A stretch of DNA of 64,000 bases from GCA-2730975 sp937893275 (GTDB taxonomy: Bacteria > Verrucomicrobiota > Verrucomicrobiia > Opitutales > Seribacteraceae), in the NCBI GenBank assembly GCA_963968595.1, contig CAXAHJ010000005.1:1-64000 (forward strand), read 5' to 3'. Of this stretch, positions 1-9,012 are shown one piece after another (the stretch's first letter is position 1; each line of letters starts with the position of its first letter). A program made the position numbers and the translations under genes. The notes below the pieces were generated by a model that was not told the origin of the DNA, ran no database searches, and saw nothing but the letters and a program-made list of their open reading frames with translations.

Positions 1-300
1 TCCTCTTGAATGTTGGGTGCTGTCAGTGCTCATTCGCCCGTGACACGGTGTTGGTCGAGCGCGGCAAAGCGCACGCGACAATCTTTGTACCAGAACGGGT
101 GATGGATGACCGCGTGAAAGCGCCTGAGCCCAATGGAATCTGGCACAAACTGACGGACGGATGAAGGTGTTTGTGAACGGTAAGCATGTGGCGTATGTGG
201 ACGCCAAAGATAGAACAGTCGACAGTTTCAGCAGCCACTGCCGGCCGGCGGCTTGATTGGCCCGGTCGCTCTTTACTGCGAAAAGAAGGAATCGTCGCGG
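1..300 (+). pseudogene. decayed fragments of a secreted or LamG/DUF1080-like protein
   Basis: No intact gene covers this edge. On the plus strand one frame is open from the window edge to a stop at 162-164 and reads sensibly (VLVERGKAHATIFVPE, then NGIWHKLTDG). A second frame starts at 161 and runs to a stop at 254-256 (MKVFVNGKHVAYVDAKD). A short piece, GGLIGPVALYCEKKE, follows in a third stretch near 245-290. Patterns such as VNGKHVAYVD and GPVALYCEKKE resemble the beta-sandwich DUF1080/LamG folds common in secreted proteins of Planctomycetes and Verrucomicrobia. Read together they look like one gene broken by frameshifts. The family assignment is a guess, and the left part may continue outside the window. 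Confidence 0.4.
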
Positions 301-447
301 GCTCTGTAGAGCCTGTGAGCTTTTATCGACTCCGAAAGCCTGCCGGACCGTCACTTTGGTCGTAATTCTTCGGTGAAGTGACGGAATAGAGGATCTTCCT
401 GCCGCCAAAAGTACGATGTTATGTTCTTTGGCCTCTTTGGAACAAAG

Positions 448-1275
448 CTAGAGATTGTAAGCCTTCATGGCAGTTCCGCCCCAAACCGCGGATTGTTCGT
501 CCTCTGAAAGTTGAGTAAGGAATCCGGCGACAATCGAAACCCAGCGTTGGTAATCGATAGCAAGTTTGGCCACAGGCCAATCGGAACCAAACATCATACG
601 ATTCGGACCAAAGGCTTCGAGAGCAACCTCCGCAAAACAAATCAGTTGCTCTTCCGTCCAGTTTGCCCAGTCGCTTTCCGTAGCCATGCCGGACAGTTTA
701 CAATAGACATTGGGTCGTTCAGCCATTTCCCGCATAAGTTCGGCCCATGGTTCCATAGAGTCGTCGCGAATGCGAGGCTTGGCCACATGGTCTAGCACAA
801 AGACAAGGTCGGGATGCCTATCCACGAACTGAATGGAAGCCGCAAGCTGTCGTTCATAGATTAGTATGTCGTATACGAGATTCAAATCCTTGAGGAGAGC
901 AACACCTCTGCCAAAAGCTTCCCCGAGTATAAAACGATCATCGGGTTCGTCCTGAACCACATGGCGAACGCCCTTTAAATATGGGTTTTCGGCATAGCTG
1001 GAGAGTATCTCGGACACATTCTCATCTGCTAGCGGAAACCAGCCCACTACGCCCCGGATGAAATCGTGTTCGGCAGCGTACCCTAGCAACGCCTCCGTCT
1101 CCGCCAAGGTTTGACTAGCTTGAACAGACACTACGGCATCGATGCCGGCTTTTTCAATTTCTTGCTTTAGGTCTGCAGGCACATGGTCTTCCTTTAGAAT
1201 ACCCATTTCCTCGTTCATCCAAGGATACTCTGCAGGATCATATTTCCAAAAGTGATGGTGTGAATCGATTTTCAT
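448..1275 (-). CDS. amidohydrolase, L-fuconolactonase-like (PF04909)
   Basis: The 275-residue protein is a TIM-barrel amidohydrolase of the Amidohydro_2 family, closest in pattern to L-fuconolactonase and 2-pyrone-4,6-dicarboxylate hydrolases, which open sugar or pyrone lactones in the cytoplasm. The N-terminus MKIDSHHHFW carries the HxH metal or substrate motif, LDHVAKP follows in the middle, and FGSDWP near residue 232 supplies the family aspartate. The ATG at 1275 is chosen because the HHHFW motif must lie at the very start; the open frame extends 40 codons further upstream without family resemblance. It follows the LIM-peptidase gene by 25 bases. The exact lactone substrate is not readable from the sequence. 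Confidence 0.8.
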   Translation of the reverse strand: MKIDSHHHFWKYDPAEYPWMNEEMGILKEDHVPADLKQEIEKAGIDAVVSVQASQTLAETEALLGYAAEHDFIRGVVGWFPLADENVSEILSSYAENPYLKGVRHVVQDEPDDRFILGEAFGRGVALLKDLNLVYDILIYERQLAASIQFVDRHPDLVFVLDHVAKPRIRDDSMEPWAELMREMAERPNVYCKLSGMATESDWANWTEEQLICFAEVALEAFGPNRMMFGSDWPVAKLAIDYQRWVSIVAGFLTQLSEDEQSAVWGGTAMKAYNL

Positions 1276-1300
1276 GTCGGCCCTTTCAATCGCGTAGCGT

Positions 1301-2359
1301 TTACTTTCCTTTTCCTCTAGATCGCATCTCGGCGAGCAAGCGCGGCCATCCAAGTCGTGAAAGCTTTTCCGCCATTTTTCGATAGCCTTCACCATAGGTC
1401 GGACTGCTGCTTTTTTGCATGTTGTCCAAGAGAATCGAAGATAATTTATTCGTTTCTATTTTGAGTAAATTGGATGCCCCGAGATTACAAAAGCCCTCGA
1501 CGACATCGGGGGGAGCCTCAACAAAAAGTTCATTAAGCCAAACATGCATGTGCTCATGGGCAAGAACAGCCTCGCATTCGGTGTGAGGGAGACCATACAG
1601 AACTAGAATGCGATGTTCGAAAGTAGTATTGGACACATTGCCTTTTGTTACGGTACGGAATTTCGTGAGGGTTAGACCCTTTAGTTTGCCACTAGCACGG
1701 ATGCGTTTGGCTTCTTCATCCAAAGTGGGCTTATCTACGAGAACTAGAGTAATCTTTCCCTCGGGTTTGACAATTCCGATTTGTCTCAAGGCTTTCTTGA
1801 CCCGTTCGTTTACCAAACCGAGGGCTTTCTCCTCGAGAACGGCATTGCTTAAACAGGGCAAGCAAGCAAAACGATTTGAATCAAGAATTTGTTCCCTTTT
1901 GGCTTCCCGTTTGGCAAACATGCGTCCGCATGAACCACAGGTAGCGACAAAAGAGAAATGATCGACATGCGCGAGCATGCCCCATTGGTCGCGGCGAAAC
2001 TTATCGCCTCCCCTAAAAACCTTCTTGCATGCAAGGCACCGGAAACAGGCGGTATGGTAGGTCTTGCCTCCCGCTTCCATCGTACGAGTACCGAGAGTTT
2101 TTGAACACAATTCGCAACGAGGCTGGCTTTGCCATTTCCGAGCATAGGCCTGATCCCCATCAATAAATCGGGAAAGAGAAAAACGATACTCACGGTTGGC
2201 AATGCGAAGACCTATTTGATCGCCTTCTATTTCAAAAATTTCGCCCTGAGCTTTTCGACCATCAGTCGTGGTCCAAGTTCTCAATTCGGCCAATGCAACA
2301 TAGGGCAAGGCTCCAATAATAAATCCAAGTAGGAGTCGACGCATCAAGCCGGAGGCCAA
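1301..2359 (-). CDS. SHD1-LIM-DA1-like zinc metallopeptidase, exported
   Basis: The 352-residue protein has an unusual domain order. A hydrophobic signal segment (residues 6-24, ending ALA) is followed by an SHD1-type domain (about 26-76, RTWTTTDGRKAQGEI), a LIM zinc finger (about 82-145, CELC...HTACFRCLAC...CGSC) and a DA1-like peptidase domain. The peptidase carries the HExxH zinc motif H268-E-H-M-H272 and a plausible third ligand, Glu288, in VVEGF. In plants DA1 is a ubiquitin-activated LIM peptidase; bacterial LIM-peptidase relatives are poorly characterised. The N-terminal signal suggests periplasmic or surface action, which is unlike plant DA1. The stop of argH lies 6 bases upstream, so both are probably cotranscribed. 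The second methionine (residue 6) is an alternative start. The family assignment is confident, the substrate unknown. Confidence 0.75.
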   Translation of the reverse strand: MASGLMRRLLLGFIIGALPYVALAELRTWTTTDGRKAQGEIFEIEGDQIGLRIANREYRFSLSRFIDGDQAYARKWQSQPRCELCSKTLGTRTMEAGGKTYHTACFRCLACKKVFRGGDKFRRDQWGMLAHVDHFSFVATCGSCGRMFAKREAKREQILDSNRFACLPCLSNAVLEEKALGLVNERVKKALRQIGIVKPEGKITLVLVDKPTLDEEAKRIRASGKLKGLTLTKFRTVTKGNVSNTTFEHRILVLYGLPHTECEAVLAHEHMHVWLNELFVEAPPDVVEGFCNLGASNLLKIETNKLSSILLDNMQKSSSPTYGEGYRKMAEKLSRLGWPRLLAEMRSRGKGK

Positions 2360-2365
2360 GAAATT

Positions 2366-3775
2366 TCAGCCCAAAAGGTTTTCCCAGTGGGCAATCCGAG
2401 TAGCAATTTGCGTTGGTCCAGGCATTCCCGGTTTTTCCCGGCGTGCAAAAGCTCGGTCGAGATCAAAGACTTCTCGCCAGTCGTCGTCGAGAGCAGCGCA
2501 TGCAGGATGAGCGCCCTTGGCTTGTTCGTCGGTAAGGTCGGGCAAGGTTACGCCCGCCTTCTCAGCTTCGGCAACTACTCCGCCGACAGCATGATGAGCA
2601 TCACGAAAGGGTACACCTCGCTCAACGAGATAATCTGCCAAATCGGTAGCCAAAAGCATGGGATCTGAAGCGGCTTCTCGACAACGGTCGGCATTAATTT
2701 CCATTCCATCGATGGTGGCAGCGAGAACGGCTAGACCCATGCCGAGCTGGTCGAATGAATCGAACACGGGGGGCTTGTCTTCCTGAAGGTCTCGATTGTA
2801 AGTAAGCGGCAGGCCCTTGATGGTGACGTAGAGATTTTGCAAGTTGCCGACAAGACGCCCCGTCTTTCCTCGCAGTAACTCGAGAGAATCCGGATTTTTC
2901 TTCTGTGGCATGAGAGATGATCCCGTAGTAAAACTATCGGGCAAAACCACGAACCCGAACTCGCTGGAATTCCACAGAATAAAGTCTTCAGCCAATCGGG
3001 AAATATGTAGTCCGCAGGTAGCGCATGCACCGGCAAACTCTACGAAGATGTCGCGATCGGCTACGGCATCCATTCCATTCGCCGTCAAGCGAGGCTCGCC
3101 TTGGTCGTCCACGAAACCAAGTTCAGTGGCAACGAAAGAACGGTCTATCGGCAAAGTGGAACCAGCGATAGCGCCTGACCCGAGGGGACAGACATTGGCA
3201 TGGTCGGCAACTTCGAAGAACCGCATGCGATCTCTCGCAAAAGCCTCTACATGGGCAAGTAGATGATGCCCGACCGTAACAGGTTGGGCACGCTGAAGGT
3301 GAGTATATCCAGCGATCGGAACAGACGCATTTTGTCGAGCCTGACCAAGAAGGGATTTCATGACAGTCTCGAGAGCTTCACCCAACTTGGCGCAAGCGTC
3401 TTTAAAGAAAAGGCGCATGTCTGTGGCGATTTGGTCGTTTCGACTCCGACCAGCATGTAACTTGGCGGCAGCGGGAGTTTTTGCCAGTAAGGCTTGCTCA
3501 AGGTTCATGTGAACGTCCTCGAGGGCGGCATCCCATTCAAAAGTCCCTGCCGCAATTTCGGAGAGGATTTCGTCCAAGCCTTTATGAATGTCCTCGCGCT
3601 CGCCGGCTGAAAGCAGACCCACCTTCTCCAGCATGAAGGAATGGGCCTTGCTACCGATCACGTCAAAGGGGGCAAGCCTCTTGTCGAATGACACGGACTC
3701 TCCAAACCACTTCATTAGTTCAGATGGGCCGTCAGAAAATCGTCCACCCCATGTTGCTTGTTTGCCGTCGGCCAT
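2366..3775 (-). CDS. argH: argininosuccinate lyase
   Basis: Argininosuccinate lyase catalyses the last step of arginine synthesis, splitting argininosuccinate into arginine and fumarate. The fumarase/aspartase-superfamily signature GSSLMPQKKNPD is intact, as are the N-terminal WGGRF motif, AGRSRNDQ and TxxxTHLQ-type substrate loops (GYTHLQRAQP). The length of about 469 residues is normal. The start is ambiguous. An ATG at 3775 gives MADGKQATWGGRF, the usual family N-terminus, while a TTG at 3793 sits only one base after a GGAGG sequence, which is too close for good initiation. The ATG is preferred. The gene heads a three-gene minus-strand run with the LIM-peptidase and the amidohydrolase, neither of which has an obvious role in arginine synthesis. 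Confidence 0.95.
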   Translation of the reverse strand: MADGKQATWGGRFSDGPSELMKWFGESVSFDKRLAPFDVIGSKAHSFMLEKVGLLSAGEREDIHKGLDEILSEIAAGTFEWDAALEDVHMNLEQALLAKTPAAAKLHAGRSRNDQIATDMRLFFKDACAKLGEALETVMKSLLGQARQNASVPIAGYTHLQRAQPVTVGHHLLAHVEAFARDRMRFFEVADHANVCPLGSGAIAGSTLPIDRSFVATELGFVDDQGEPRLTANGMDAVADRDIFVEFAGACATCGLHISRLAEDFILWNSSEFGFVVLPDSFTTGSSLMPQKKNPDSLELLRGKTGRLVGNLQNLYVTIKGLPLTYNRDLQEDKPPVFDSFDQLGMGLAVLAATIDGMEINADRCREAASDPMLLATDLADYLVERGVPFRDAHHAVGGVVAEAEKAGVTLPDLTDEQAKGAHPACAALDDDWREVFDLDRAFARREKPGMPGPTQIATRIAHWENLLG

Positions 3776-3935
3776 ATGAACCCAATTTTTCAAACCTCCC
3801 GAATTGCCGCAACGTTATTTCGATGTAAAAAATGGGGAAAGTTCCGACAGTGTTTCAAGAGCAACCAGCAACTAGCACTATTGCCGAAGAAGATCCCCAG
3901 TCAATAGGGCGAAAGATCTCCCGCAGGAAAAGGAC

Positions 3936-4688
3936 TCAAGACAATATCTTTTTTACCGATGCCACCGAATAGTCACGATTCAGCTTCGCAATGAAATCCA
4001 AGGATATGTCTTTCGGGCAAGCAGCTGAACATTCACCATAATTTCGACAATTGCCAAAACCAGCTTCGTCCATGGCGGCGACCATGTTGAGCACGCGTTG
4101 GTCCTTTTCGGCCTGACCTTGCGGCAGCAGGTTAAGGTGTCCGGCCTTGGCGGAAGTAAAAAGCATAGCCGAGGCATTCTTGCAGGCGGCGACACAAGCA
4201 CCGCAACCGATACAGGCGGCGGCGTCCATCGCCAGATCCGCGTCTTGCTTTGCTATAGGGATTGCATTGCCGTCAGGAGCACTACCAGTGCGAACGGAGA
4301 CATATCCACCAGCTTGAATGATCTTGTCGAAGGGAGAACGATCCACAACAAGATCGCGAACTACTGGAAAGGCCTTGGCCCGAAAAGGTTCGATGGTGAT
4401 TGTTTCGCCATCGCGAAACTTCCTCATATGGAGTTGGCAGGTGGTAGTTGAATCTTCAGGCCCATGAGGCAATCCGTTGATCGTCAGAGAACAAGTGCCA
4501 CAAATCCCTTCCCGACAGTCATGATCGAAAGAAACGGGTTCTTTTCCGTTTTCCAGAAGCTGTTCGTTAAGGAGATCGAGCATCTCGAGGAAAGAGCAAT
4601 CCTCTGACACCCCATCCAAATCGTGCATTTCAAATTGTCCGGGATCCTCGGATCCATCCTGTCGCCAAATCTTCAGCTGCAATTTCAT
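3936..4688 (-). CDS. sdhB: succinate dehydrogenase/fumarate reductase iron-sulfur subunit
   Basis: The 250-residue SdhB carries electrons from the flavin in SdhA to the membrane quinone site. The plant-type [2Fe-2S] cysteines are C58, C63, C66 and C84. The C-terminal ferredoxin part has CIGCGACVAAC and CRNYGECSAACPKD for the [4Fe-4S] and [3Fe-4S] clusters. It is the last gene of sdhCAB, 11 bases after sdhA. This gene order and the single large cytochrome b subunit correspond to the B-type enzymes also found in Bacteroidetes, Chlamydiae and epsilonproteobacteria. Direction (succinate oxidation or fumarate reduction) cannot be decided from sequence alone; the bc complex in the same window favours an aerobic chain. 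Confidence 0.95.
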   Translation of the reverse strand: MKLQLKIWRQDGSEDPGQFEMHDLDGVSEDCSFLEMLDLLNEQLLENGKEPVSFDHDCREGICGTCSLTINGLPHGPEDSTTTCQLHMRKFRDGETITIEPFRAKAFPVVRDLVVDRSPFDKIIQAGGYVSVRTGSAPDGNAIPIAKQDADLAMDAAACIGCGACVAACKNASAMLFTSAKAGHLNLLPQGQAEKDQRVLNMVAAMDEAGFGNCRNYGECSAACPKDISLDFIAKLNRDYSVASVKKILS

Positions 4689-4699
4689 CCGTACAATCC

Positions 4700-6616
4700 T
4701 TACTTGTAACTTCGCACGGCAAGTTTCACATTTTCAAAATGAAGATCCTCTTTGTGCCGAGTGGGCTCCTTGCCCTGACCATTATGCTCCCAAACCGCAG
4801 CATGGGAAAAGTTCTCATCGTCGCGTACAGCTTCGCCCTCTGCGGTTTGATGCTCCTCACGAAAGTGCCCCCCACATGACTCGTCTCTTTCTAGAGCGTC
4901 TCGGCACAGCAGTTCACCAAAATCGAGAAAATCCTCCGTTCTGGAAGCCCTTTCAAGTTCAGCATTCAAGTGCTCGCCTTTACCAGGAACCGTGAGGTTT
5001 TGAGAAAAATCTTCTTTAAGGTCTTGAATCAGCCCGATGGCTTTTTGTAGACCCGACGCATTACGAGCCATACCGGCAAATTCCCACATGATGTGACCAA
5101 GTTCCTTGTGGTAAGAACGAGAAGAGCGTTTACCTCCGGATGAAAGGTAACCCGCGACACGCTCTCGAACTTGATCGATCGCCTCCTTGAATATCGGTCC
5201 ATCGGGATCGGGGGCGCCAGCACCTTCTTCGGCAAGATAATTGGCCACCGTGTAGGGGATGACGAAATAACCGTCGCTCAGTCCTTGCATCAATGCGCTG
5301 GCTCCAAGACGGTTCGCTCCATGATCAGAAAAATTTGCTTCACCTAGTACAAAACACCCTGGGAGCGTACTCATGAGGTTGTAGTCCACCCAAAGGCCTC
5401 CCATCGTGTAGTGGATGGCAGGATAAATGCGCATCGGTCGCGAGTAGGCGTTTTCACCTGTGATGCGTTCGTACATCTGAAACAGATTTCCATATCGCTC
5501 CCGAATCATGCTTTCGCCGAAACGATCGATCGCATCGGAGAAATCCAAGTAGACGCCTCGACCACCGGGTCCCACTCCGAGACCATTGTCGCAAGCTTCC
5601 TTGGCCGATCGACTGGAAATGTCTCTGGGCGCTAAATTACCAAAGCTGGGATATTTGCGTTCGAGATAGTAATCCCGAGCCTCTTCGGGTATCTGATCGG
5701 GCGACTTGTTGCAATCCGCCGGATCTTTCGGCACCCAAACTCTTCCATCGTTTCGAAGAGATTCCGACATTAGAGTCAGCTTGGATTGGTGATCGCCCGA
5801 AACAGGAATGCAAGTGGGATGAATCTGAGTATAGCAAGGGTTTGCAAAACCAGCGCCGCGTTTGTGGGCTCGAAAGGCAGCCGTGACGTTACAGCCCGTG
5901 GCATTAGTGGAAAGAAAGTAGGCATTGCCATACCCGCCTGTAGCAAGAATGACGGCATCGGCAGACCAAGACTCGATGGCTCCGGTTATAAGGTTTCGAG
6001 TGATAATTCCCTTGGCATGGCCATTCACCACCACCACGTCGAGCATCTCGTGGCGGTTGTGCATTTTCACCTGCCCCGAAGCAATTTGCCGGCTCAGCGA
6101 ACTGTAAGCGCCAAGCAAGAGTTGTTGCCCAGTCTGACCGCGGGCATAGAAGGTCCGGCTTACTTGAGCTCCTCCAAAAGAACGATTGGCCAAAAGCCCC
6201 CCGTACTCGCGGGCAAAGGGAACTCCTTGCGCCACGCATTGGTCGATAATGTTGCCACTGACTTGAGCAAGCCGATAGACATTGGCTTCCCTTGAACGAA
6301 AGTCGCCCCCTTTGACGGTATCGTAAAAAAGTCTGTGGATACTGTCGCCATCGTTCTGATAGTTCTTGGAGCCATTGATTCCACCTTGGGCGGCAATAGA
6401 ATGAGCCCGCCGCGGACTGTCTTGATAGCAGAAGCAGTTCACATTGTAACCGAGTTCCCCCAAGGTGGCGGCAGCGGATCCGCCAGCCAATCCCGAACCG
6501 ACAACGATTATGCGGTACTTTCGCTTGTTTGCGGGATTCACCAGCTTCATCGAGAAGCGATGGTTGTCCCATTTTTCGGACAAGGTCCCGGCTGGAATTT
6601 TGGCATCGAGAATCAT
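4700..6616 (-). CDS. sdhA: succinate dehydrogenase/fumarate reductase flavoprotein subunit
   Basis: The 638-residue flavoprotein oxidises succinate to fumarate. The FAD-binding Rossmann motif IVVGSGLAGGSAAA is near residue 37, the covalent-flavin histidine region RAHSIAAQGG near 70, and the catalytic stretch HPTCIPVSGDH in the middle. The capping domain and C-terminal helical domain are present. Length matches the B-type family (about 630-650), longer than the E. coli type. Its ATG overlaps the stop of sdhC by four bases (ATGA), so translation is probably coupled. Confidence 0.95.
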   Translation of the reverse strand: MILDAKIPAGTLSEKWDNHRFSMKLVNPANKRKYRIIVVGSGLAGGSAAATLGELGYNVNCFCYQDSPRRAHSIAAQGGINGSKNYQNDGDSIHRLFYDTVKGGDFRSREANVYRLAQVSGNIIDQCVAQGVPFAREYGGLLANRSFGGAQVSRTFYARGQTGQQLLLGAYSSLSRQIASGQVKMHNRHEMLDVVVVNGHAKGIITRNLITGAIESWSADAVILATGGYGNAYFLSTNATGCNVTAAFRAHKRGAGFANPCYTQIHPTCIPVSGDHQSKLTLMSESLRNDGRVWVPKDPADCNKSPDQIPEEARDYYLERKYPSFGNLAPRDISSRSAKEACDNGLGVGPGGRGVYLDFSDAIDRFGESMIRERYGNLFQMYERITGENAYSRPMRIYPAIHYTMGGLWVDYNLMSTLPGCFVLGEANFSDHGANRLGASALMQGLSDGYFVIPYTVANYLAEEGAGAPDPDGPIFKEAIDQVRERVAGYLSSGGKRSSRSYHKELGHIMWEFAGMARNASGLQKAIGLIQDLKEDFSQNLTVPGKGEHLNAELERASRTEDFLDFGELLCRDALERDESCGGHFREEHQTAEGEAVRDDENFSHAAVWEHNGQGKEPTRHKEDLHFENVKLAVRSYK

Positions 6617-7395
6617 CGCGTGGGAGCCTCCGGGATCGAACTGCTCACGGCGGCAGGGACAACTTGGTCGAAGGCCACTTTGTCAAAAACCTCCACCGCC
6701 CCATGCTTTTGCAGGATAACCGCGAGTGGGATTGAAATGAATCCAAAGAAAATTACCCAACCATAGAGAGTGGCCAAACTATCAAGCTTACTCCGCCAAG
6801 ATTCTTGGCGGAGCCCGAGAGATTGAAACATACTTGAAACGCCGTGAGTCAAGTGGCGACAAAGCAAAAACATGCACAATACATAGACGGCGGACAACCA
6901 CTCGACTCCGAAACTCGACAGCACCATAAGATAAACGTCGTGTACCTCCGCTCCATCGGAAGCCGGCACATGAGTTGTAAGTTCCTTGTATTCAGGAAAT
7001 ACGGTTTGGGTGGTGAAATGAAGAATGTGGAATACGATGAAGGCAAATAGTATAGAACCCGTCAGTCCCATGTTGAGCGATGCCCATCCAGACTTTTTAG
7101 TGACCTCGACATCATTTGTCGTGGGACGCGAAGCACGGTTCTCGGCACAAATTTTAGCAGCCGTCCAAGCATGGACGACTACGGCGACAAGCAGGAACAA
7201 TCTCGAACCCCACAAAACAAACCAAGGAAGGGCTTTCAGTTGATAAGCATAAGTATTAATAGCTTCAGCACCTGCAAACATTTGCAGGTTGCCCGCCATG
7301 TGAACGAAGACAAAACCGACCAAGACAAAGCCCGAAAGAGCCATCAGGTATTTTTTCCCCAATGAACTGGAACAGATAGAACAAATACTAGTCAC
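6613..7395 (-). CDS. sdhC: succinate dehydrogenase cytochrome b558 subunit, five-helix type
   Basis: The 260-residue membrane anchor has about five hydrophobic helices: GFVLVGFVFVHMAGNL, LFLLVAVVVHAW, ILFAFIVFHILHF, AVYVLCMFLLCRHLTHG and GWVIFFGFISIPLAVIL. Histidines in the first four (HMAGN, HAW, HILH, RHLTHG) are the expected ligands of two b hemes. One five-helix subunit replacing separate SdhC and SdhD marks the B-type enzyme. It is the first gene of the sdhCAB operon. The extreme N-terminus with three cysteines before the conserved KKYLMALSG motif is unusual, and a start slightly downstream cannot be excluded. Confidence 0.9.
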   Translation of the reverse strand: MTSICSICSSSLGKKYLMALSGFVLVGFVFVHMAGNLQMFAGAEAINTYAYQLKALPWFVLWGSRLFLLVAVVVHAWTAAKICAENRASRPTTNDVEVTKKSGWASLNMGLTGSILFAFIVFHILHFTTQTVFPEYKELTTHVPASDGAEVHDVYLMVLSSFGVEWLSAVYVLCMFLLCRHLTHGVSSMFQSLGLRQESWRSKLDSLATLYGWVIFFGFISIPLAVILQKHGAVEVFDKVAFDQVVPAAVSSSIPEAPTR

Positions 7396-7657
7396 AAAAT
7401 AAAAGATTCAAAAGGGGTTGATATTTCCCTTTGAGCAAAAGGCAAGAAGAGACAAAAACCAAAATGAAGGACAGCTTCCGCCCCAAGACCGTTCAAGGCG
7501 TAACCTCTGTGCATGCTTTGAATGAATCAAGAGAAGGGCACAGGCGATGGGAGAAAGCCAGAGAAATATGTATGTCATCGGGAAAAAGATGTTTGATGGT
7601 AGCTTCACTTGGGACGATCAAAAACAATCCAAAGTTAGTGGACGAATACTACAGCGG

Positions 7658-8713
7658 TTAGCTTACTTTGCGGAGCTTGGTGACGCGTCCCGTGGAAACC
7701 CACTCAACTACGAAAATGTTTCCGTCCTTATCGAAACAGGCGTCGTGAGGGTGTACGAATCGGCCCGCCTTCCATTGATCGCGCTTCAAGCGGAAACCGT
7801 TGCCTAAGGCTACCTTTCGCCATTCCGGATCGTCTCCAAGGTGAGTGATTACCTTGTCTTCTTTGTCGAGTAAAGTGATTCGGGCGTGCAAGTCGGGAAC
7901 GAGCATCAATTCGCCTTTCACATCGATGTCGGCGGGGAAGAGAAAACCGTCCAATGTCTTTAAGTGCTTCCCTTCCATGTCGAACCATTGGAGACGATTG
8001 TTGGCTCGATCGCATACGGCGAGCTTGGGTATTCCGTCACGAGCGTCCAACCATTGCCCATGGGGCGTACGAAACTGTCCCGGACCATTACCTCCACCGC
8101 CGATGGTGCGCACATATTTGTCGTTCTTGTCGAATTGGTGAAGGAAATCGCTCCCGTAACCATCGCCAAGAAAGTAACCTCCGTCTGGCGAAAAACTAGT
8201 GTTGGTAGGACGATAACGCGACTTCGCTGCATATTTCCCCGAAAGCTCGCCGAGAAGCTTCTTCCCTTTTTGCCAAACGACCTCTCCTTCCAGCGTCATT
8301 TTCGTAAAACTTAGGTTGGAGTTGCTGGGAGAAAGGTATAGGAATTCCGTTCCGTCTTCCTCTCGAATATCGATGCCGTGTCCATTCGCCGCGTGGACCT
8401 CGCCCAACGACTTGACGAATTTACCGCTTGGTTCGAACACAAAGAGACTACCTGGTTTTCCATGGTGCGTAACGTAGATCAATCCAGCTTTATCAACCGT
8501 CACTCCATGCGATGCGTTGCCGTATGCGTGACCCTCCGGCAAATGCCCCCAGTCATGCTCCACCTCGTAGAGGAATTCCCCCTCACCGACCGTCAATACC
8601 TTAGCCTTTTCCCGAGAGGTCAACACATAAGGCACGGCAAGCATGGTCGCCCCAGCAAAGGGAGCGTCACGAACAAAACGACGACGACTCACGAATTCTT
8701 TTTTTTCATTCAT
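7658..8713 (-). CDS. Tat-exported NHL-repeat six-bladed beta-propeller protein
   Basis: The 351-residue protein starts with a twin-arginine signal (SRRRFVRDAPFAGATMLAVP, residues 9-28) and then folds as a 6-bladed propeller. Repeated blades can be followed, for example HGVTVDKAGLIYVTHHG, FSPDGGYFLGDGYGS, GQFRTPHGQWLDA, PADIDVKGELMLVPD and PHDACFDKDGNIFVVEW. Such NHL proteins in this phylum are often annotated as peptidyl-glycine lyase-like or 6-bladed propeller proteins of unknown role, secreted with sulfatase and PSD1 enzymes. The ATG at 8713 is chosen because the Tat motif lies just after it; the frame opens ten codons earlier. It is transcribed away from pyrG. Function is unassigned. Confidence 0.75.
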   Translation of the reverse strand: MNEKKEFVSRRRFVRDAPFAGATMLAVPYVLTSREKAKVLTVGEGEFLYEVEHDWGHLPEGHAYGNASHGVTVDKAGLIYVTHHGKPGSLFVFEPSGKFVKSLGEVHAANGHGIDIREEDGTEFLYLSPSNSNLSFTKMTLEGEVVWQKGKKLLGELSGKYAAKSRYRPTNTSFSPDGGYFLGDGYGSDFLHQFDKNDKYVRTIGGGGNGPGQFRTPHGQWLDARDGIPKLAVCDRANNRLQWFDMEGKHLKTLDGFLFPADIDVKGELMLVPDLHARITLLDKEDKVITHLGDDPEWRKVALGNGFRLKRDQWKAGRFVHPHDACFDKDGNIFVVEWVSTGRVTKLRKVS

Positions 8714-8998
8714 ATGTGGAGAAGAGATCATCGCTACTTGCACTCAATCGTCAAGAACGCGCCAAAGGTTTTTTAAGATTCGGTTAATCTGGTTCCGCCC
8801 AGTAAACAAATCAGGCGGAACAACCGACTTGCCCACGAATCGCCTTAAAATTTGCAGATGCTGCGATAACAACTCGCCGAAAGGACATTTTTTCCGATCG
8901 TAAAAATAGACCAGTAACCGCATTCCATCGGAAAGATGAGAAGAAAAAGAAAATGGTTATTGCGTTTAGCTCAATGAATGATTCATGTAAAATCCCCG

Positions 8999-9004
8999 AA
9001 GGAG
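8999..9004 (+). promoter_or_regulatory. ribosome binding site that fixes a TTG start for pyrG
   Basis: AAGGAG is followed after eight bases by TTG at 9013. The conserved CTP synthase N-terminus (KYIFITGGVVSSLGKG) begins at that TTG, so the site argues for TTG rather than the ATG at 8953, which would add 20 residues without family support. Confidence 0.75.
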
Positions 9005-9012
9005 TTGATGAT

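Noticed and set aside
7408..7608. 66-codon minus-strand frame with hydrophobic stretches between sdhC and the NHL gene
   Set aside because: It starts with GTG, has no ribosome site, and no recognisable family. The hydrophobic character alone is not enough.
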